Below, piece by piece: positions 33,080-41,141 of a stretch of DNA of 64,000 nt (its first letter is position 1; each line of letters begins with the position of its first letter). This DNA is from JALSRD01 sp964476595 (GTDB lineage: Bacteria; Desulfobacterota; Desulfobacteria; Desulfobacterales; JALSRD01). The notes beneath the pieces are model-generated. The model worked only from the letters and a program-made list of their open reading frames with translations, was not told the DNA's origin and did no database searches. The DNA lies in NCBI GenBank assembly GCA_964476595.1, contig CAYZCL010000154.1:1-64000 (forward strand), read 5' to 3'. Made by a program: the position numbers and the translations under genes.

Positions 33080-34457
33080 TGTGACCCCCTGATCGCCTGG
33101 TCGGCGGACAATGAACCCCGTTGTGCAATCCTCAGCCCTGGAGCAAGGGATTTACAAGTGTTCCACATGGTAACACCCAGCATGGCCCCGGCCCCGCCAT
33201 ACGCGCATGCCAAGCCTATGGAGCGGTAGTCAACATCTCCCGACCATCAAAGAGGCTCCTCTGATAGGAAACGAGCGTCTTTGGGCTCCCGGATCAAAGT
33301 GTTTTCCCGTGAGAGGGTCACGAGATGGCTGCCCGTGCCATGATAGGAAGGCATGCCGATTCGCCAGAACTGGGATTGAAAGACTCCCCAAAAAAGATTT
33401 CTCAATTATATATTTAATTTAAGAAAACAGCACGCCATCCGGCGCTGACGTGCCCTGACATGTACGAAGAGGTTTTCCGGACGGGCATCGGTGTGGAATT
33501 TTCAGAGAAAGATTCAGGGTAAGCCCATTTACGATCCGGTTTCCGCCAAAGCCAAAATCATCCATATTCACCATCGCCCCAATGACACCCCGAAACCAAT
33601 CATTTTCAGACCCGGTTTTCAAGTAAAGACTTCGCGGCTTGAATCACTTCAGTCCGTCGCGGGAATACCCCTGGTCTGGTAGCCGCGCTTCCTGTGATTG
33701 CATCCATGGGCACGGCAGAACGGCTTCGATCTGACAGCGTCATTCTGGGGTCAACATGTCAAATAGTCGTTTGAGTGTCAAGGGTTATGTAAATACAATA
33801 TGTTGGAGCAGATTTCGTCTCCGGCCAACATGGGCGGGAGCACTTTTCCCGGTGAATGTTTTGAATGCCTTTCGAGGTGATTTTTGCACATCGCTTCACG
33901 ATTTTTCAGGAAACCCGTATATCGCCGGAGCAGACTTTTGGGAGGGTGGTATTGTTTAATGCATTGAATTAAAATGTAATTAGGCTCTCTCCTTTTGGAA
34001 ATGCACAATTGATTTATATTGAAATTGGAGAAAAATACCCTTGTATAAAGAAAACCCAGCACCGGCGAGATTTCTTTTTCAGCGGTACTGGGTGTTGGGG
34101 TCTTCCAGGATGCCGGGCAACCGGCATGGCCACCGCGAAAACTGGGAAATCCTACAAACAGCTGGGTCCTCAAACTGAGTGAAAGTCTTCTGGATTCCGG
34201 CCTCGTAGATCCTGTCCAGCATCCGGGCCCGGTTGTCGTCGCACAAACGCGCCGGATCGACGCTCGTGCCCAGCGGCAGGTCCGTGTCGTTTTCGGCAAA
34301 TGCATCTTTGGTACAACGGCGTACGCCCCGAGAACGTGTCGAGCACCATGGCCATGACCGCCAGCCCCGCAGAGAGCCGCACCCGGCTGTCGACCATGGC
34401 ATCCACCGAAGCCGTTCCACGTATGGGCGCAGAGGCGGCGGGTTATTATTTGCCGTT
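33080..34457. other. 1.4-kb gene-poor, AT-richer interval
   Basis: The base composition is clearly lower in GC than on either side, with an AT tract at 33400-33428. Short frames on both strands have neither ribosome sites nor family motifs. The only recognisable content is a broken transposase on the minus strand at about 34160-34430. The stretch looks like a decayed insertion site next to the methyltransferase locus. Confidence 0.65.
34160..34430 (-). pseudogene. Fragment of IS1634/IS4-superfamily transposase (DUF4277 region)
   Basis: Reading the minus strand, one frame gives AVMAMVLDTFSGRTPLY. After a frameshift near 34310 another frame gives FAENDTDLPLG, then DDNRARMLDRIYEAGIQKTF. Joined, they match the N-terminal DUF4277 region of IS1634-type transposases (VLDTLSGRTPLYRL, then LLG, then LDRLYEAG). 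The DDE catalytic region is absent and the fragment is only about 85 codons, so it is a dead remnant. I could not identify terminal inverted repeats. Confidence 0.75.
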
Positions 34458-35840
34458 TTAATAGGGAAACGCGATTCCCATTTCGAAAAGTTCGTCCTTC
34501 ACACGTCGGTAAAGGCTCTCGTGTGCATCAGTGGGTAATGCTTTGGCCACGTCGTAGCACTCCTGGTACGTACTGCCCAGGGGCGCCGTGGCGGCCTGGT
34601 CCTCGTACCTGGAGAGCAGTTTGAGGGCGATTTCGTTGGCCTCGGACAGGGTCATACCCTGGCGCGCCACGGCGTGGCCCACCTCGGCGCCCAGGCGCGC
34701 CTCCAGGGGGGTGGCGCGGTTGCGGTGCTTGTTGCGCGTGGATGCCATTTCCCACAGGTGCCAGCCGGTGACGGTGCTCACCAGGGCATGGCAGGCGGTC
34801 TCGTAGAAGAGCATTTCGGTCATGGGGCCGGCATTGGCGAAGCCGTTGGAAGTATAGAGCAGATTGCTGTTGCGCGAAAGGGCCTGGCCGGCCACGGCGA
34901 TGGGCCATAGCAGTTCGCGGGTGGTGTTGGAACCGTAGTTGAGGTGGAAGGGGAAGTGCTGGTTGAAGACGGCCCCGTGAACCACCAGGCCCATCAGGCT
35001 GTAGGCCACCAGTGTTACAGCGATACCCTCGGATCCGCCACACCAGCCGCCGTAGATGGGGCCGGTCAGGTGGCCGGTGTAGCAGCCGTACTGAGCGTAG
35101 TGCACGGCGCGGTTGAGGAGCGTATCGGCGGTCTTGAACTCGGTCAGTCCGCCCACCAGGCGCGCGTCGGTGGTGCGCACGCCCCACTCGTTGTTAGACA
35201 CGGCGATCTGTCCGCTGTCGTGTTCGGCCGTGCCCACGGCCACCAGGAAAGTCCCCGGTCGCCCCAGCTGTCGCGCCGCCAGGCGCAGGTTGTAGATGTG
35301 CTGGATGCAGCCGTTGATCTCGGTGGGGCCGCCCGAAGAGATCAGCTGCCCCATGGACTCTTCCAGGATGGGCGCGCAGAATCCGTCCAGCAGCGGTTCG
35401 CGCAGATAGGCCAGGCACATCGAGTAGTGCAGGTTTTCGTCGCAGGTGATGTCCGGGCTGAGGATGCACAGCGGCGGCTCGGGGTCTTCCACCTGCCGGT
35501 GCTTCCAGAAAACGGCGTCCTTGCCCTCGCCGACCCAGTAGGCTCCCCTGGCGTGGTAGAGGGCCTCGCGGATCTCGTCGTCGCCGACCATGATCATACG
35601 GTGGCTGTCGGTGTTGTAGACTCCCACCTCGCGGAACAGGTCCCAGCCGGCCTGCCACACGCGGTCGGCCAGATCGGGATCGTCGGGCACCGGCGTCTGC
35701 GGGTCGCAGCGGATTTCGTACTGCTTGATGATTTTTTTCAGGGTAGGTGTGAAACGCCGGGGCAGAAAATCGTCCTCCTCCATGTGGGGTCCGGTGCCGC
35801 AGCGTTCGATCATTTCCCAGAGCTTGTAGACGGTGGTCAT
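34458..35840 (-). CDS. MtmB-family corrinoid methyltransferase lacking pyrrolysine
   Basis: 460 residues, collinear with methanogen monomethylamine methyltransferase MtmB (about 458). Shared stretches include GVYNTDSHRMIMVGDDEI, GEGKDAV, GPIYGGWCGG, NYGSNTTRELLW, FANAGPMTEM and STYQECYDV. MtmB inserts pyrrolysine through an in-frame UAG just after GRPGM. Here the frame is uninterrupted and the segment reads GRPGTFLVAVG, so the aligned residue appears to be Phe198. The family moves a methyl group from a methylamine to a corrinoid protein; without pyrrolysine the substrate is probably different, like the change from trimethylamine to glycine betaine in the MttB superfamily. The cognate corrinoid protein is 15 bp upstream. 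The alignment is from memory of MtmB. Confidence 0.82.
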   Translation of the reverse strand: MTTVYKLWEMIERCGTGPHMEEDDFLPRRFTPTLKKIIKQYEIRCDPQTPVPDDPDLADRVWQAGWDLFREVGVYNTDSHRMIMVGDDEIREALYHARGAYWVGEGKDAVFWKHRQVEDPEPPLCILSPDITCDENLHYSMCLAYLREPLLDGFCAPILEESMGQLISSGGPTEINGCIQHIYNLRLAARQLGRPGTFLVAVGTAEHDSGQIAVSNNEWGVRTTDARLVGGLTEFKTADTLLNRAVHYAQYGCYTGHLTGPIYGGWCGGSEGIAVTLVAYSLMGLVVHGAVFNQHFPFHLNYGSNTTRELLWPIAVAGQALSRNSNLLYTSNGFANAGPMTEMLFYETACHALVSTVTGWHLWEMASTRNKHRNRATPLEARLGAEVGHAVARQGMTLSEANEIALKLLSRYEDQAATAPLGSTYQECYDVAKALPTDAHESLYRRVKDELFEMGIAFPY

Positions 35841-35855
35841 GTTTTCTTTCCTCTA

Positions 35856-36488
35856 TTATTTCAGCAGCGTCGCCATCTGTTCGGGGGCGGCGTTGGCGTC
35901 CTCGCAGTACAGGTCCGCGCCGATCATGTCGGCCCACTCCTGGCTGGCGGGGGCGCCGCCGATCACGACCTTGTACTTGTCGCGCAGGCCCTTGTCCTTC
36001 AGGAACTGGATGATCTCCTTCTGGCGGGGCATGGTGGTGGTCATCAGCGAAGAGGCCCCGATGAAGTCGGCGCCCATTTCCTCTGCCGCCTTGATGAAAT
36101 CCAAGGGGTCCACGTCGTAGCCCAGATCACGGACCTCGAAGCCGTTGATCTCCAGCATGAGCTTGACGATGTTCTTGCCGATCTCGTGCAGGTCGCCGCG
36201 TACCACCCCCAGCACCACCCTGCCCCGGACCTCCGCGTCGCGGCTGCTCTCGAGCATGCGCGGACGGGTGATGTCCACCACCGCCATGAGGGCCTCGCCG
36301 GCCATCATGACCTCGGGCAGGAAGATGTCCAGGTTGGCGAACTGTTCCCCCACACGCTGCATGGTGCGGGTCAGGGTGTCCAGAATGTCCAGGGGGTCGA
36401 CCCCTTCGGCCAGCAGTTTGTGGGCCAGTTCCTCGCTCTGTTCCTTCTCTCCGCTCTCCACCAGTTTGTCCAGTTGTTCCAGTGACAT
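35856..36488 (-). CDS. Corrinoid (B12-binding) methyl carrier protein, MtmC/MtbC type
   Basis: 210 residues. An N-terminal helical cap domain (1-85, FLPEVMMAGEAL) is followed by a B12-binding Rossmann domain with the lower-ligand motif DLHEIGKNIV (Asp99, His101, Gly104), then ASSLMTTTM and VVIGGAP. Such proteins accept a methyl group on cob(I)alamin from a substrate-specific methyltransferase and hand it to a methylcobamide:tetrahydrofolate or CoM methyltransferase. It is the first gene of the two-gene minus-strand unit with the MtmB homologue. GGAGG precedes the ATG. No second methyltransferase for the onward step is in this window. Confidence 0.92.
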   Translation of the reverse strand: MSLEQLDKLVESGEKEQSEELAHKLLAEGVDPLDILDTLTRTMQRVGEQFANLDIFLPEVMMAGEALMAVVDITRPRMLESSRDAEVRGRVVLGVVRGDLHEIGKNIVKLMLEINGFEVRDLGYDVDPLDFIKAAEEMGADFIGASSLMTTTMPRQKEIIQFLKDKGLRDKYKVVIGGAPASQEWADMIGADLYCEDANAAPEQMATLLK

Positions 36489-36534
36489 GTCGATCCTCCA
36501 GATCAGATGATTCCCGCCGCCGGCGCGGCGATGC

Positions 36535-36592
36535 TGATCGATCAGTAATATATCACAAATATGATGTCAACATATTAAATGATGTATCAGGC
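36535..36592. promoter_or_regulatory. Divergent control region with minus-strand promoter and dyad
   Basis: Between the corrinoid protein and the GntR gene the DNA turns AT-rich. It holds the perfect palindrome TGATCGATCA (36535-36544). On the minus strand there is an extended -10 TGATATATT (36555-36547) and a TTGACA (36570-36565), which is too close (13 bp) to act with it as a normal pair. GATGT/ACATC half-sites recur around 36563-36586. A GntR/FCD regulator would be expected to bind here. Confidence 0.45.
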
Positions 36593-36621
36593 TTGACAGG
36601 TGCCGGCTCCCCCTTTATGAT
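36593..36621 (+). promoter_or_regulatory. Strong sigma-70 promoter of the GntR gene
   Basis: TTGACA (36593-36598), 17-bp spacer, TATGAT (36616-36621): perfect -35 and five of six at -10. The start codon at 36648 gives a leader of about 20 nt including GGAGGGGGG. Confidence 0.7.
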
Positions 36622-36647
36622 GGGTTGCCATCATGCGGAGGGGGGCC

Positions 36648-37280
36648 ATGCAGAAAGGCGAAGTGTACGAACAGCTGCGGTCGAAGATCATCACCAACCG
36701 GATTCGCCCCGGTGAGATCCTCACCGAGAAGGATCTCATCGCCGAATACGGTATCGGGCGCACACCGCTGCGCGACGTGCTGATGAAGCTTCAGGAGGAG
36801 AAGCTCATCCGCACCATTCCACGCATGGGCTCCATGGTGACACCGCTGGACATGGCCGAGATGCGGGAACTGGTGGAGGTGCGACGTGAACTGGAGGGGT
36901 TTGCCGCCCGACTGGCGGCCGAACGCATCTCGTCGCAACAGCTCGACACCCTGCGCGGCATCCTGCAGGAGGCCACCGAGCAGTTTCGCGACGAGCGCCG
37001 GGTGGACAATATCTCGGACTACTTCGACACGCGCTTTCACCATGTGTTGTACGAGGCGGCTGGCAACGGCAAGCTGGTGGAGATCCTGCAGAAACTGCAC
37101 GTCCAGATGCTGCGGCTGTGGTTCTCGCTGGGGTTCAGGACCATTCCCTTCGCCAGCCAGTCCGACAGCCTCTACGCCCTGCTCGAGGCCGTGGCGCAGC
37201 GGGACGGCGCCGCCGCCCGCGTTGCCATGCAGCAGCACATCGACCTCTACGCCGCCCGCCTCAAGGAACGATTTCTCTAG
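36648..37280 (+). CDS. GntR-family regulator, FCD (FadR) subgroup
   Basis: 210 residues. N-terminal winged helix (about 1-70) with the GntR signature IRPGEILTEKDLIAEYGIGRTPLRDVL, then an all-helical FCD ligand domain with metal-site histidine candidates (DTRFHHVLYEAAGN and the late MQQHIDLYAARLK). FCD regulators usually bind organic acids or amino acids. It diverges from the corrinoid/MtmB-like unit and probably controls it and itself. An ATG upstream at 36633 is less likely because GGAGG lies just before 36648. Confidence 0.9.
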   Translation: MQKGEVYEQLRSKIITNRIRPGEILTEKDLIAEYGIGRTPLRDVLMKLQEEKLIRTIPRMGSMVTPLDMAEMRELVEVRRELEGFAARLAAERISSQQLDTLRGILQEATEQFRDERRVDNISDYFDTRFHHVLYEAAGNGKLVEILQKLHVQMLRLWFSLGFRTIPFASQSDSLYALLEAVAQRDGAAARVAMQQHIDLYAARLKERFL

Positions 37281-37320
37281 CGTTCGCGCGCCTCTCGTGT
37301 CCGCCGGGTCGGGAAAAGCG

Positions 37321-38031
37321 CTACTTTCTGCGTTTCGACTGCCGGAACTGGCAGTTTTTCAGGCCGCACGCGTCGCATTTGGCGGCGGGCGGGCGTTCGC
37401 GGGCGGGGCCCAGGGGGGCCAGGAACGAAATGGATTTTACCGGGGTCATCACCAGGCTGTCGTTGAGGGTGACGCCGATGGCGCCGGCGTCTGTCAGGGT
37501 GAAGATGAGGCGCTGGGCTTCGACCGGGAAGCCGTTGAGCCCCGGCCCGAGGCGACAGCCGCAGAAGAGGCCCCGTTTCGCCGCCCGCCGGGACAGTTCC
37601 CCGTGAAGAATTTCGCCCAGCCGGTCCAGCAGGGCGACCCCCACGGCGTCCATGAGCGTGGCGGTGTAGAGGTCCCCGCCGCGGGTCAGCTCCCGGCTGT
37701 GCGCTTCCAGGCCCGGCCCCAGGGTGCCCACCACAGCGGCCAGGTAGACGTTTTGCGGCCCGCACAGCGCCGCCCCGCCGGTCAGGACGGCGCCATCGGC
37801 CAGCACGATGTCGCCGCCGGGTATCGTTTCGACAATGGGGTGCAGGCCTACGGCGGCCGCCGGCCGGATCAGCCGCAGACCCGCTGCGGCGGCCGCGGCG
37901 ATGCGCTCCCGGGTGCCGGGGTCGGGCACGTACTGCGCTCCACCGAAGTAGCGTGCCACCTGGTCGGGTCGGACCGCCAGATCGGCGGGATTATAGCGCA
38001 CGATGTCGCGTTGGACGGACGGTGGTTTCAT
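37321..38031 (-). CDS. MetH-activation-domain-like protein, probable corrinoid reactivation factor
   Basis: 236 residues. The central and C-terminal parts (GGDLYTATLMDAVGVALLDRL; RLGPGLNGFPVEAQ; DSLVMTPVKSISF) follow the S-adenosylmethionine-binding activation domain of B12-dependent methionine synthase. A cysteine tail CDACGLKNCQF closes it. Such stand-alone proteins are found next to corrinoid methyltransferases and are thought to help reductively re-methylate or reactivate inactive cob(II)alamin. ATG at 38031 is chosen over an upstream extension because AGGA lies ten bases before it. It converges on the GntR gene with a 40-bp gap. Confidence 0.75.
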   Translation of the reverse strand: MKPPSVQRDIVRYNPADLAVRPDQVARYFGGAQYVPDPGTRERIAAAAAAGLRLIRPAAAVGLHPIVETIPGGDIVLADGAVLTGGAALCGPQNVYLAAVVGTLGPGLEAHSRELTRGGDLYTATLMDAVGVALLDRLGEILHGELSRRAAKRGLFCGCRLGPGLNGFPVEAQRLIFTLTDAGAIGVTLNDSLVMTPVKSISFLAPLGPARERPPAAKCDACGLKNCQFRQSKRRK

Positions 38032-38340
38032 GACCGGAAATTCCTGCGGTGGTGTGAGTGTCGTATGAGGTCCGGCAGACTGCGAACCGGCCCCCTCCGT
38101 GTCCCGCGGCCGGGCGTCCAGCGTCCGCCCCACGGGTGCAGGCCGAATATACGCCCCCGGACGTGTTACGGCAAATGATTTTGTAATTGCCCCTGGGGAC
38201 GATAAAGGTTATTGAGGCTGTCGGAGCGCAGCCGAAGAGCGCCTTCGGCGGAGACGACGGGAGAGGGGGTGGTATGCTTTCCTGTACGACACGACTCCCG
38301 CAGTGTGGTTTTATTCTGACACCGGATTGCTGAATCGCTC
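38032..38340. other. 309-bp divergent gap with a hairpin
   Basis: Between the activation protein (minus) and the ferredoxin gene (plus). No gene seen. GCCGAAG (38231-38237) and CTTCGGC (38243-38249) form a perfect 7-bp inverted repeat around AGCGC. No promoter of good quality was found in either direction. Confidence 0.45.
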
Positions 38341-38820
38341 ATGAAAGTCATTTTCGTGGAACTGGACCGTTGCCTGGCCTGCCGGAGCTGCGAGCGGGTG
38401 TGCTCCTTCCAGGAGACCGGCGGGTTCAAACGGGAAAATTCGAACATCTGGGTGCACGTGGACCTGGACCGGCGGTCTATTTTCACCATGACCTGTCTGC
38501 AGTGCGAAACCGCCATGTGCCTCGAAATCTGCCCGGTCGAAGCCATCCGGCGAGACCCCCGCACCCATGCCGTGGTGGTGGACGAAGCCCGCTGCGTGGG
38601 TTGCCGCATGTGTGTGCCGGCCTGCCCCTTCGGCAATATCCACTTCGAGAACCGGCGCCACGTGGCCGTCAAGTGCGACCTGTGCGGCGGCGACCCCCAG
38701 TGTGTCAGGAACTGCATGGCCGGTGCGCTGCACTACGCCGACATCAACGAACTGGCCGAAATCAAGCGCCGGCGCATGGACGGCCTGCTGGTGCAGCGCG
38801 AGGAGGGCCGTTCCCGGTGA
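38341..38820 (+). CDS. Four-cluster ferredoxin subunit (CooF/HycB type)
   Basis: 159 residues. Cluster motifs: CLACRSCERVC (from 11), CLQCETAMCLEIC (near 52), CVGCRMCVPAC (near 84) and CDLCGGDPQCVRNC (near 108). No signal peptide, so it is cytoplasmic. It overlaps the molybdoenzyme gene by four bases (GTGA) and should be its electron-transfer partner. Ribosome site weak. This pair resembles, but is not adjacent to, the pair at 2318-5015. Confidence 0.88.
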   Translation: MKVIFVELDRCLACRSCERVCSFQETGGFKRENSNIWVHVDLDRRSIFTMTCLQCETAMCLEICPVEAIRRDPRTHAVVVDEARCVGCRMCVPACPFGNIHFENRRHVAVKCDLCGGDPQCVRNCMAGALHYADINELAEIKRRRMDGLLVQREEGRSR

Positions 38821-40886
38821 ATACCCGCCCGATCATCGAAAACGGCGTGATCCCCACCTTGTGCCGCATGTGCGACACGCGCTGCGCCATCGATGTGCAT
38901 CTCAAGGATGGAGTCATCTCCGACATTACACCCTTTCAGGGGCACCAGGTCAACCACGGCCGCATGTGCCCGCGGGCCACGGCGGCCATCGACCAGTTCT
39001 ACCACCCCCGGCGCATCACGACGCCGCTCAAACGCAAACCCGACGGCAGTTTCGAAAAGATCTCCCGCGAACAGGCCCTGGACGAGATCGCGGACAGGAT
39101 GGCGGCCCTGAAGGAGGCCTACGGGGCCCGGAGCGTGGGGTTCTGGAAAGGGGAGGGGGTGGGCTTCGCCCAGCAGGAGCAGTACGTGCGGCGTTTCGCC
39201 CACGCCTTCGGTTCGCCCAATTATTTCTCCAATGACTCGGCCTGTTACAACGGGCGCTACCTGGGACACAGTTTGGTTTTCGGTTTCTGGAACCCTTTTC
39301 CGCGCTTCACCGAGGCCGGGCTCATCCTGCTTTTCGGCACCAACCCGCCCATGTGCCACCCGCCCTTCATGCGTGAGTTCGCCGACGCCCGCGCCCGCGG
39401 CGCCAAGCTGGTGGTCATCGATCCGCGCCTCAACCCGGTGGCCTGCTATGCCGACATCTTCGCCCAGCCCTATCCCGGCACCGACGGCGCCTTGGGCTGG
39501 GGCCTGATCCGCTATCTCATAGAGCGCCGCAGCTACGACCACGAGTTGGTGGAGCGCTTCTCGGTGGGTTTCGGACGCCTGGCCCGTTACGCCCGTCGTT
39601 TCACGCCGGAGGTCGTCGAGCAGGAGACCGGCATCTACAAGGATGTGCTGGTGCAGATCGCCGAGATGATCATCAAGTACAGCCCGCATGTCAGCATCTT
39701 CACCGGCGCCGGCCTGGAACACCACGAAAACGGGGTCAACAACATCCGCACCCTGGCATCCCTGGGCTGCCTGTGCGGGGCGCTGGACCGCGGCTGCGGC
39801 TTCTTCTGGCCCGATCCGTTCCCCGGCCGCCGGCTGGAGCTTTACGAGGAGCTGCCCCTGGAGGACCAGGGTCCCATCGGGGCGAACCGCTTTCCGGTGC
39901 TTTACGAGAAGCGCAGGGAGTGCCACAGCATGACGGCCATGGACTACATGCTGGGCGACGGCGACTACCGGCTCCGGGGGCTGGTCATGACGGCCGCCAA
40001 CCCCGCCGTGACCAACCCCAACACGGCCAAGGTGGAAAGGGCCCTGTCCGGCCTGGATCTGCTGGTGGTCAACGATTTTTTCATGACCCCCACGGCACGC
40101 CTGGCCCACTACATCCTGCCGGCGGCCACCTTCCTGGAACGCTCCGAACTGCATTGCCACATCAAGTACCAGTTGGTCACCTTGGCCCGCAGGGTACTGG
40201 AGGTGCCCGGCATCCGGGACGAATACATGCTCTGGCACGACCTGGCCCACCGGCTGGGATTCGGACGGCAGTACTTCCCGTGGGAGAGCGAAGAGGAGGT
40301 CACCCGCTGGATCCTGGAGCCCACCGGCATTTCCCTGGAAGACCTGGCGGCGCACCCCGAGGGGATCGTCTACAAGCCGGTGCGCTACCTCAAGTACAGG
40401 CAGCGACCGCTGCCCACCCCCTCGGGCAAGATCGAGTTCGCCTCGGCCTACCTCGCCGACAAGGGGCTGAGCGAACTCCCCGAGTACACTCCACCTTACC
40501 ACCGCCGGCGGGCGGGCGGTGAATACCCCTTCGTGCTCACCACGGGTGCGCGCATGTCGCTGTTCTACCACTCCCGCCACCAGAACATCCCGCGCTTTCG
40601 CACCGTGCACCCGGCCGCCGTGGTCGAGATGCACCCGGACGACGCCGCCGAGCTGGGCGTGCGCAACGGCCAGCGCGTGCGCATCGTCTCTCGGGCCGGC
40701 AGCCTGGAGATCGCCGTGTGCATCGTGCATCCTTCCGAGCTGCGCCGGGGCGTGGTCGAGGTCTACCACGGGTGGGAAAAATGGCGCGTCAACCGGGTGA
40801 CCTGCGACGACGTCAACGATCCCATCAGCGGGTTCCCGCTGCTCAAGGGGGTTCCCGTGCGCATCGAACCCATACAGGACCCGTGA
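38817..40886 (+). CDS. Second molybdopterin oxidoreductase catalytic subunit
   Basis: 689 residues of the DMSO-reductase family. [4Fe-4S] cysteines are C16, C19, C23 and C51. The probable Mo/W ligand is Cys143 in DSACYNGRYLG; the next residue is Tyr, not the His of formate dehydrogenases. No Tat signal is present, so it is cytoplasmic. The C-terminal dinucleotide-binding domain begins near 565 (FVLTTGARMSLFYHS). I start it at GTG 38817, overlapping the ferredoxin stop, because an upstream extension would run in the ferredoxin gene. Substrate unknown; between the corrinoid genes and the ABC transporter, it may oxidise or reduce a product of the same pathway. Confidence 0.85.
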   Translation: MNTRPIIENGVIPTLCRMCDTRCAIDVHLKDGVISDITPFQGHQVNHGRMCPRATAAIDQFYHPRRITTPLKRKPDGSFEKISREQALDEIADRMAALKEAYGARSVGFWKGEGVGFAQQEQYVRRFAHAFGSPNYFSNDSACYNGRYLGHSLVFGFWNPFPRFTEAGLILLFGTNPPMCHPPFMREFADARARGAKLVVIDPRLNPVACYADIFAQPYPGTDGALGWGLIRYLIERRSYDHELVERFSVGFGRLARYARRFTPEVVEQETGIYKDVLVQIAEMIIKYSPHVSIFTGAGLEHHENGVNNIRTLASLGCLCGALDRGCGFFWPDPFPGRRLELYEELPLEDQGPIGANRFPVLYEKRRECHSMTAMDYMLGDGDYRLRGLVMTAANPAVTNPNTAKVERALSGLDLLVVNDFFMTPTARLAHYILPAATFLERSELHCHIKYQLVTLARRVLEVPGIRDEYMLWHDLAHRLGFGRQYFPWESEEEVTRWILEPTGISLEDLAAHPEGIVYKPVRYLKYRQRPLPTPSGKIEFASAYLADKGLSELPEYTPPYHRRRAGGEYPFVLTTGARMSLFYHSRHQNIPRFRTVHPAAVVEMHPDDAAELGVRNGQRVRIVSRAGSLEIAVCIVHPSELRRGVVEVYHGWEKWRVNRVTCDDVNDPISGFPLLKGVPVRIEPIQDP

Positions 40887-40977
40887 TCCACGCGCCGCAG
40901 GGCGTTTTCACGATGCTTTCCCCGACATGCATGCCGGCCGCTGCTTGCGGTCCCACCGGCGCCGTCTCCGCACCGGC

Positions 40978-41006
40978 TTGACAGAAAGCGCCGATACCCA
41001 TACAAT
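40978..41006 (+). promoter_or_regulatory. Strong sigma-70 promoter of the ABC transporter operon
   Basis: TTGACA (40978-40983), 17-bp spacer, TACAAT (41001-41006): perfect -35, five of six at -10. It sits 136 bp before the first permease gene and marks the transporter as a separate transcript from the molybdoenzyme pair. Confidence 0.7.
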
Positions 41007-41101
41007 CGGCACATCCTTCTTCGGGTGGCGGTGATCCCCAGCGGATGACGGGCCGCGTATGCCTGCCATGCCGCCGCCGGGGGGATTTTTTCTCTGTGCC
41101 G
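41007..41101 (+). promoter_or_regulatory. Structured leader of the ABC operon, possible attenuator
   Basis: CGGCACA (41007-41013) pairs with TGTGCCG (41095-41101). Inside, GGTGGCGG (41024-41031) can pair with CCGCCGCC (41071-41078). Alternatively TCCCC (41035-41039) pairs with GGGGA (41081-41085) directly before a run of six T at 41086-41091, like an intrinsic terminator. The exclusive pairings suggest conditional termination, though no known riboswitch class was recognised. Confidence 0.35.
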
Positions 41102-41141
41102 GCCACGACCGGGAGAACACCACCAGGATCTTTTATCGCTC

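Noticed and set aside
33207..33959. Short open frames in the AT-rich interval
   Set aside because: None has a ribosome site, hydrophobic or domain pattern, or a plausible neighbour; likely chance.
33423..34457. Complete insertion sequence
   Set aside because: Only the N-terminal DUF4277 region of the transposase remains, with a frameshift; no terminal inverted repeats or target duplications could be identified.
34458..35840. Pyrrolysine-encoding methyltransferase gene
   Set aside because: The frame has no internal UAG and ends with TAA; the expected Pyl position is encoded by an ordinary codon. No pylS, pylB-D or tRNA-Pyl was seen in the window.
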